Source of the DNA: JADJOY01 sp016713535 [NCBI: Deltaproteobacteria bacterium]
GTDB lineage: Bacteria; JADJOY01
Direction of reading: 5' to 3'
NCBI GenBank assembly: GCA_016713535.1
Contig: JADJOY010000023.1
Coordinates: 1-64,000 of the forward strand
Length of the DNA stretch: 64,000 bases
Below, piece by piece: positions 58,658 to 64,000 of this stretch. Position 1 is the stretch's first letter. Each line of letters opens with the position of its first letter. The notes below the pieces were generated by a model that did no database searches, was not told the origin of the DNA, and saw only the letters and a program-made list of their open reading frames with translations. The position numbers and the translations under genes are program-made.

Positions 58658-59531
58658 CGCGAGTCACCTGCGCGGCTCCGTGGCGCGCCCGCTTGCTCAC
58701 GCGCTTTGCGCGCTTGCTCTGCTTTCGGCGGTCCCCTGCACGAGCCGAGCGCCCGCGCAGGATGGGGGCTGGACGATCGAACGGATCCTTGTGAAGCACC
58801 GATTCGCGAGCGACCTGGGGGGACCCGCGCGTGCCGCGCTCTCGCCGAGCGGCACGCTGGTCGTGGACGAGGGCAGCAACTCCCTCATCGTGCGCGACTC
58901 ACCTGCGAGCGTCGCGGCCGTGCGCTCGCTGGTATCCCAGCTCGACGTCGAGCCGCGCCAGGTCACCCTACGGGTGCGGGCGATCGAGCACCGCGAGCTC
59001 AAGCGGAGCCGCTCGGACGTCCGCGTCGCGGGCGCGATCGACTCGGCCGGTGAGGCGCACGTGGCCGTCGGCATGGTGCTCGGAAAGGAGACGGCGATCC
59101 GCTCTGCCCACTTGACCCAGACCGTGACCGTGCAGAGCGGGCAGCGCGCCAAGCTCAGCGTCGGCGGGACGCAGCCGGTCGAGGTCGGTAGGGGGCGAGG
59201 CGCGAGCGAGGTCGCGCTTCGAGACTTCGGCGGCCAGGTCGTCGCCGAGCCGACCGTGCTCGGAGACGGCCGAACACGCGTCCGGCTCTCGCCGCGGTCG
59301 ACCACGCCGGTGGATCCGCGCTCGGGCGTCGCTCACGGCGCGGGGCTCGACACCGAGGTCGTCCTCGCGCCCGGCGAGTCCATGGTCATCGGTGGCGTCA
59401 ATCGACAGCGAGCCGGGACCTCGTCGGCATGGCCGGCTGGCCGCGCGGACGAACTGGACACCGACTCGCTCGTTTATCTGCTCGACGTCACGCTCGGCTC
59501 GAAAGTGCCCCCGCGACAGCCGCGCCCCTGA
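58647..59531 (+). CDS. Secretin N-domain-like exported protein
   Basis: A 294-residue protein with a signal (ALCALALLSAVPCTSRA). Residues ~40-110 look like a secretin N1/N3 domain (SGTLVVDEGSNSLIVRDSPASVAAVRSLVSQLDV followed by RQVTLRVRAIE). The rest resembles part of the secretin body (FGGQVVAEPTVLGDGRTRVRLSP, GLDTEVVLAPGESMVIGGV), but the full beta-barrel is missing. It could be a pilotin-like or short secretin homologue. GTG 58647 overlaps the hydrolase end. Confidence 0.7.
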   Translation: MRADASHLRGSVARPLAHALCALALLSAVPCTSRAPAQDGGWTIERILVKHRFASDLGGPARAALSPSGTLVVDEGSNSLIVRDSPASVAAVRSLVSQLDVEPRQVTLRVRAIEHRELKRSRSDVRVAGAIDSAGEAHVAVGMVLGKETAIRSAHLTQTVTVQSGQRAKLSVGGTQPVEVGRGRGASEVALRDFGGQVVAEPTVLGDGRTRVRLSPRSTTPVDPRSGVAHGAGLDTEVVLAPGESMVIGGVNRQRAGTSSAWPAGRADELDTDSLVYLLDVTLGSKVPPRQPRP

Positions 59532-59646
59532 ACGCACCGCTCCGGGCCGGGCCGCTCGAGATTTTCGCCTTGCCGGTGTCCGTGACGCGCCGCTAGGGTC
59601 GCGCGCACGCGGCGAGCCCCACGAACCAGCCCCGGAGAGGATCGCG

Positions 59647-60465
59647 ATGGAGCCGAAGCTCGCGGTGTTCATCGATTTCGAGAACGTCGAGCGAGGCATC
59701 GAGGAGGCCGGACTCGGCCGCTTTCAGGTCGAGTTGGTGCTCGGCCGGCTCCGCGAGAAAGGCAAGGTGATCGTGTCCCGCGCGTACGCGGACTGGGGCC
59801 GCTACGCCACCTACAAGTTCGACTTCCAGGACCACGGGATCGATCTGATCGAGCTGCCGTCGCGTCGCAAGGGCCAGAAGAACATGGCCGACATCAAGAT
59901 GGTGGTGGACGCGCTCGATTACGCGTGGAAGTGGAGCTACCTGGACTCGTTCGTGATCGTGTCCGGCGACAGCGATTTCACGCCGCTGATCTCGAAGCTG
60001 CGGGAGTACAACCGGTTCGTGATGGGCATGGGTGTGCGCAAGTCGACATCCACGCTCATCGCCGACACGTGCGACGAGTTCGTGTACTACGACGATCTCG
60101 TGAAGCTGAAGGAGAAGCAGCGAGAGCGACGCCGCATCGACGACGATCCGACGCAGACGTTCGCGTTGCTCTTGGAGACCGTCGATGCGATGAAAGCGAG
60201 TCACGAGGTGCTGCTGAGCTCGATGGTCAAGCAGACGATGCTCCGCAAGAAACCCGACTTCGACGAACGCGCGCTCGGGTTTCGCACCTTCAAGCGCCTG
60301 CTAGAGACGGCTCGTGACAAGGGACTGATTGGCCTCGTACGCGATGAGCGCAGCGGCACCTACCGGATCGTGGAGCCCGACGAGGGCGCGCCAGCGGCTT
60401 TGGTCAAGTCCGTTCGATCCGAACGATCAGCGGGGGGGTTGCCCCCGGATGCCGGCGCAGCGTGA
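59647..60465 (+). CDS. NYN-domain ribonuclease with C-terminal LOTUS/OST-HTH domain
   Basis: A 272-residue protein. The NYN (PIN-like) domain has FIDFENVE (Asp ~10), DIKMVVDALDYA and SGDSDFTPLISKLRE, with the acidic metal-binding residues expected of the LabA/DUF88 group. From ~175 an OST-HTH/LOTUS region follows (ALLLETVDAMKASH, KPDFDERALGFRTFKRLLETARDKGLIGLV). It probably cleaves or binds RNA. ATG 59647 lies after an AGAGGAT-type site. Its end overlaps the convergent GIDE-like gene by 62 bases. Confidence 0.88.
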   Translation: MEPKLAVFIDFENVERGIEEAGLGRFQVELVLGRLREKGKVIVSRAYADWGRYATYKFDFQDHGIDLIELPSRRKGQKNMADIKMVVDALDYAWKWSYLDSFVIVSGDSDFTPLISKLREYNRFVMGMGVRKSTSTLIADTCDEFVYYDDLVKLKEKQRERRRIDDDPTQTFALLLETVDAMKASHEVLLSSMVKQTMLRKKPDFDERALGFRTFKRLLETARDKGLIGLVRDERSGTYRIVEPDEGAPAALVKSVRSERSAGGLPPDAGAA

Positions 60466-61010
60466 GGGTCCCGGTCTCGTCGGTGGCGAGGCCCCGGACC
60501 ACCACGACACGGTTGAGCGGGATCACACGCTCGATGAACTTGAAACCCAGCGTGTGCGCGTCGACTCGGAGGTCGAGGTCCGCAGTGAGCACGTAGGGAA
60601 ACTCCTTGACCTTGATCTTGGCCTCGGTCTGGCTCGCCAGCCCGACGCGCTCGAACCGCTCGACCACGGTCTCGGACTCGAATACCGCGCCCTCGGGATC
60701 GACGGTCACTTCCTCGTCCCGATCGGCCAACCAGAAGATGCCGCACGAGCGGCGCTTCGCCATCAGCACGTCCTGGCCGCTGGAAGCGTCCTGGTCTCCG
60801 AGCAGCGGCAGCGCTCCCTCGCGCTGACGGCGCTTCCACATCCGCTCGACGACGTACTCGTAGTAGATGCACGGGCTCGAGTCGATCCCCGAGCGCAGCG
60901 CCGCCGGCGTCCGGGCCATCCCCCATGGCCTCGACGGGCATACGAAACGTGCCTTTCGGATGGCGAGCGCGGTGCTCCTGGTAGATCTTCAGCAGCTCGC
61001 GCACCGGCAC
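60404..61010 (-). CDS. GIDE-domain-like protein, frameshift near the N-terminus
   Basis: The main frame gives SGIDSSPCIYYEYVVER, CGIFWLADRDEEVTVDPEGAVF and EFPYVLTADLDLRVDAHTLG, matching the GIDE domain found beside the RING of mitochondrial MULAN/GIDE and in bacterial membrane proteins. The previous 30 residues (VPVRELLKIYQEHRARHPKGTF) are in another frame up to the CCCCC at 60920-60924, where one base is extra. No membrane helix or RING is visible, so it is a soluble fragment-like member. Role unknown. Confidence 0.68.
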
Positions 61011-61116
61011 GACCCGCCCAGCGGAGGGACCACTCCCCGGCGGAGTGGGACCTTCGGACCGATGCATGGTTCGCACGAAAAGATGCTCGCAGGAAGCTTG
61101 GCGCCCGTCCGGCGCG

Positions 61117-62235
61117 TCACTCGAAGATGTCCCGGACGCGCTCGAAGAAGCCGCGGTCGCCGCCACCGGGCTCCTCGCCTTCCTCGCGACCGAGCGCCTC
61201 GAAGAGCTCTCGCTGGCGAGGGTTCAGCTCGGTGGGCACGTGCACCTCGATGCGAACGTTCTGATCGCCCCGGCCGAGGCCGTTGGGCGAGGGCATGCCC
61301 TTTCCTCGCAGCCGGTAGATCCGCCCCGGCTGGGTGCCCGGCTGGGTCTTCATGCGGATCGGACCATCGAGCGTCGGCACCTGAACCTCGGCGCCGAGCG
61401 CCGCCTGGGAGACGGTCAGCTTCAAATCGTAGAACAGGTCGCCGGCCTCGCGCTTGAACTGCGGGTGCTCCTGGATCTGCACCACGACGTACAGATCGCC
61501 GGCGCTCCCTCCACCGGCCCCCATTTCGCCTTCGCCCTGCAGTCTCAGTCGGCTCTCGTTCTCGACGCCTGCCGGCACTCGCACCTTGAGCTCGTGGCGT
61601 GACTTGATCGAGCCGGCTCCCTGGCACCGCGAGCATGGATCGCGCACGATGCGGCCCTTGCCGTCGCACTGCGAGCACGGCTTCGCGACGTTGAAGAAGC
61701 CCTGCTGGATGCGAATCTGCCCCGCGCCGCGACAGGTCGGACAGCTCGTCGATCCGGCAGCGGTCACCGCACCGCTGCCGTTGCACTGGGTGCACGGACG
61801 CCGGCGGGGCACGCGAATCTTCTTCTCGGTGCCGAATGCGGCTTCCTCGAGGGTGATCTCGAGATTGTAGCGTAGGTCGCTACCTCGCTCTCCACGAGCG
61901 TTCGCGCCGGGACCGCGCGCGCCGAAGATGTCGTTGAAGAGATCGCCAAAGAGGTCCTGGAAGTTGCCCGGGTTCTGCGCGCCGGGTCCGGGACGGGCTC
62001 CGCCGAAGGGTCCGCCGGCCGATCCGAAGCGGTCGTAATTCGCCCGTTTCGGCGGATCGCTGAGCACGCCGTATGCCTCGGAGATCTCCTTGAAGCGCTC
62101 CTCCGCCTGGGGATTCCCGGGATTCTTGTCCGGATGGTACTGGTGAGCGAGACGCCGGTAGGCCTTCTTGATTTCGTCGAGCGACGAACCGCGCGGCACC
62201 CCGAGCACTTGGTAGTAATCGCGCGCGGGGCTCAC
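61117..62235 (-). CDS. dnaJ: DnaJ, type I (full-length Hsp40)
   Basis: A 372-residue DnaJ: J-domain with HPDK (HQYHPDKNP) near residue 30, Gly/Phe-rich linker ([10 protein letters not shown]), and four zinc-finger repeats [24 protein letters not shown] and CSRCQGAG, then the substrate-binding C-terminal domains. GTG 62235 overlaps the upstream stop by 4 bases. It delivers clients to Hsp70; here its coupled partner is the unusual Hsp70-like protein upstream. Confidence 0.95.
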   Translation of the reverse strand: MSPARDYYQVLGVPRGSSLDEIKKAYRRLAHQYHPDKNPGNPQAEERFKEISEAYGVLSDPPKRANYDRFGSAGGPFGGARPGPGAQNPGNFQDLFGDLFNDIFGARGPGANARGERGSDLRYNLEITLEEAAFGTEKKIRVPRRRPCTQCNGSGAVTAAGSTSCPTCRGAGQIRIQQGFFNVAKPCSQCDGKGRIVRDPCSRCQGAGSIKSRHELKVRVPAGVENESRLRLQGEGEMGAGGGSAGDLYVVVQIQEHPQFKREAGDLFYDLKLTVSQAALGAEVQVPTLDGPIRMKTQPGTQPGRIYRLRGKGMPSPNGLGRGDQNVRIEVHVPTELNPRQRELFEALGREEGEEPGGGDRGFFERVRDIFE

Positions 62236-64000
62236 GACAGCGCCGCCTCGGACGATCCACCGGCGCGCAGCCGCTCGGCGAGACTTCGGGCCGAGAGCTG
62301 CATGTGCTCCAGGTCCGTACCCGCGATCGCGCTGCGCGCACCGGCGATGGCGGCCAGCAGGGACGGATCCGGATCCCCCGCCCCGCTCGGCCGCCCTTCT
62401 CCCAGCCACCGGTTGGCCCTGAGCACCTGCCCCTGGAGTAGCGAGCGGGCGCGCACCAGGCCGTCCCGCAGCCGTTGCGCCTCGACCAGGCGATCGAGCT
62501 CCGACGCGACGTGTGCCGCGGTCCGCGCCGTATCCTGCAACCGCTCGAGCGGAATCGTCTCGAGCGCGCCTGGCGCTCGCACGCCGACCGCGGCCTGCCC
62601 GTCGGCGTCGGCCTCCACGACAAGCTCGATGCGGCGGAAATCGTTGCGAGGCCCCGCCGACGCAGCGACCCGGAACGAGGCGAGCGGCACTCCCAGTTCT
62701 GCGCGTTCGACGTCGCCTTCGATCAGCTCGACCGGGTGACGCTCGAGCGCCGCGACCGGGTATGGTCCGCTCACGGTGGCGGGCAACGGCGCATAGCGGT
62801 CGATGAAGCGCAAGACGCCGCCGTCGGGGTTGCGAACACCGATCGCGTGCGGGGCGACACGAAGCAGGAACACGTCCGGCAGATCTCCTTCCCGGCGGGC
62901 ACCGTGGATCGCGGCACCTATCGCGGCCCAAGGCGTCCGCTGCGGATCCACTCGAACGTCTCGCGCCGAGCGAGCCCGAAGCGCCTGCGCCAGGAACGTG
63001 ATCGAGGGTGCGCCGCCGATCAAGATCCACCGTGCCACCCGGTCCGGTCCGCCGGCTCGCGCCAAGCCAGCGAGCTCCTCCTCGAAGGCCGTGATCACGG
63101 GGCGGGCCAGCTCGCGGAGACGATCGACGTCGACGTGCGTCCGCAGGTGCCGCGGACCGGACGCGGGCAACGCCAGAAACGGCACGTCGACCGCAGCGGG
63201 CGCCTTGGGCCAAGCACGCAAGCGCGCCAGGGCGGCCTCACACTCGTCGTGAGGCGAGCCACCGCGCGAGGGGCGAAGCGAAACATCGAGAGAAAGGTCG
63301 CCGGCGAAAGGCTCGGCGAGGAAGCGGCTCAACCGCCCGACGAGATCCTCCCCGAGCGCCATGCGACGCCCGCCGAACCGCTCGAGGTCGATCGCGTCGT
63401 CGGTGAGCTCCACGAGCGCGGTTCCCACCGACGCGACGTCGTGCTCGACGAGGCCGATCGGACCACGCTCGCCGGCGTCGTGAAGAGCAACCGAGATCGC
63501 CGCCGCCGACGGGATGGCATGGACCCGCTCGAAACCAGCGGCTCGCGCCGCGACCAGCACGCGCGCCCGAGCTGCAGCGCTGTACCAGGACGGGTAAGCG
63601 ATCGCGCCCGTCCTGATCGGCTGCCCAACCAGATCACTCGCGACCGAACGCGCCCCTCGCGAGGAGGCACGCGACGAGACTCTCGACGCACCATTCCACC
63701 CCGTGCAGCGAGTGGTGCGGTCCTGAGTCACCCGCCCTCCGCGACCGGGAACGGGAACAGCGAACGGTCGTCACCGAGGACGGGGCGGTCGAGCCCGAGC
63801 GAGCGCGCGAGCTGGGGGGCGGCGCCGTCGGGATCGGAAAGCGCTCGGACGCGCGCGTGGAATCCCGTGAACACGAGGCCGTCGCGATCCACGTGAACCG
63901 CCGCGGGGCCCTCCAGCGCCGGGCTCTGCACCCGCTGTAGGCGCTCACCCCGCCCGCGCAGCACCACCGTCGCGAGCTGGCGATCGGAGAGATCGATACC
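62232..64000 (-). CDS. Degenerate Hsp70-like protein, partial, two frameshifts
   Basis: The gene runs off the right end with only a few N-terminal residues missing ([14 protein letters not shown] is readable). From residue ~100 it matches Hsp70: [35 protein letters not shown], and [18 protein letters not shown] near 290. Frames must be joined twice: one base missing at CCC (63731-63733) and one extra at CCCC (63653-63656). The ATP phosphate loops are altered: GTT after GIDL is SDRQ, and DLGGGTFD is replaced by DVASVGTA. The substrate domain is shortened. It is coupled to dnaJ by a GTGA overlap. Confidence 0.72.

Overview
The window is very GC-rich (well over 65% G+C by eye) and bacterial, with densely packed genes, many GTG/TTG starts and repeated 4-bp stop/start overlaps. 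The mix of multiheme cytochromes, B12-binding radical SAM proteins, EF-hand and propeller proteins, YfhO-type membrane proteins, a NYN-LOTUS protein and a short COX24/bS22-like ribosomal peptide suggests a myxobacterial or other deltaproteobacterial-type lineage. That placement is inference from gene content; no rRNA is present to confirm it.

Layout. 1-4000: a divergent pair of membrane-anchored multiheme cytochromes; the left one runs off the window. 4100-7250: two B12-binding radical SAM proteins. 7200-15000: membrane proteins, including a spermidine-synthase-like one with broken frames, a propeller membrane protein, and a four-gene operon (EF-hand protein, propeller lipid- or membrane-anchored protein, two membrane proteins) in which every junction is a 4-bp overlap. 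15000-22200: envelope and sugar genes (cupin, DUF882 protein, gluzincin peptidase, GDP-mannose dehydratase, phosphomannomutase, a catalytically dead HtrA-like lipoprotein, another lipoprotein). 22200-28700: a small zinc-ribbon protein, two YfhO-like glycosyltransferase-fold proteins and a third radical SAM protein. 28800-41400: metabolic genes (flavin oxidoreductase, enoyl-CoA hydratase, PfkB kinase, two paralogous unknowns, GNAT, two divergent Nudix hydrolases, SDR, 5-alpha-reductase-like protein, alpha/beta hydrolase, metallo-beta-lactamase). 41600-49340: propeller-GGDEF regulator, Trp/Ser/Gly repeat secreted protein, polyprenyl-phosphate sugar transferase, LysM lytic transglycosylase. 49440-54150: Fur-family regulator with its own Fur box, ferredoxin, a double-HTH/Tudor-like protein, a metal-receptor protein, TPR protein and two thioesterases. 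54300-64000: a cysteine-poor radical-SAM-like protein, PQQ-type propeller, a 29-residue ribosomal-type peptide, alpha/beta hydrolase, secretin-N-like protein, NYN-LOTUS protein, GIDE-like protein, DnaJ and a degenerate Hsp70 that runs off the right end.

Gmd, phosphomannomutase, the cupin, the WcaJ-type transferase and the YfhO proteins together point to mannose/fucose-type surface glycan synthesis. No stretch longer than about 300 bases lacks a gene. I saw no tRNA, rRNA, CRISPR array, insertion sequence or integrase.

A caution for the whole window: at least nine genes are interrupted by single-base indels, nearly all in or beside short G or C runs, where the protein continues cleanly in another frame. 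This looks more like base-calling error in a draft assembly than gene decay, so I annotate them as whole genes and mark the break points. Three proteins also have intact frames but lack the residues that define their family's activity (HtrA-like, radical-SAM-like, Hsp70-like); these are the most interesting biology here.
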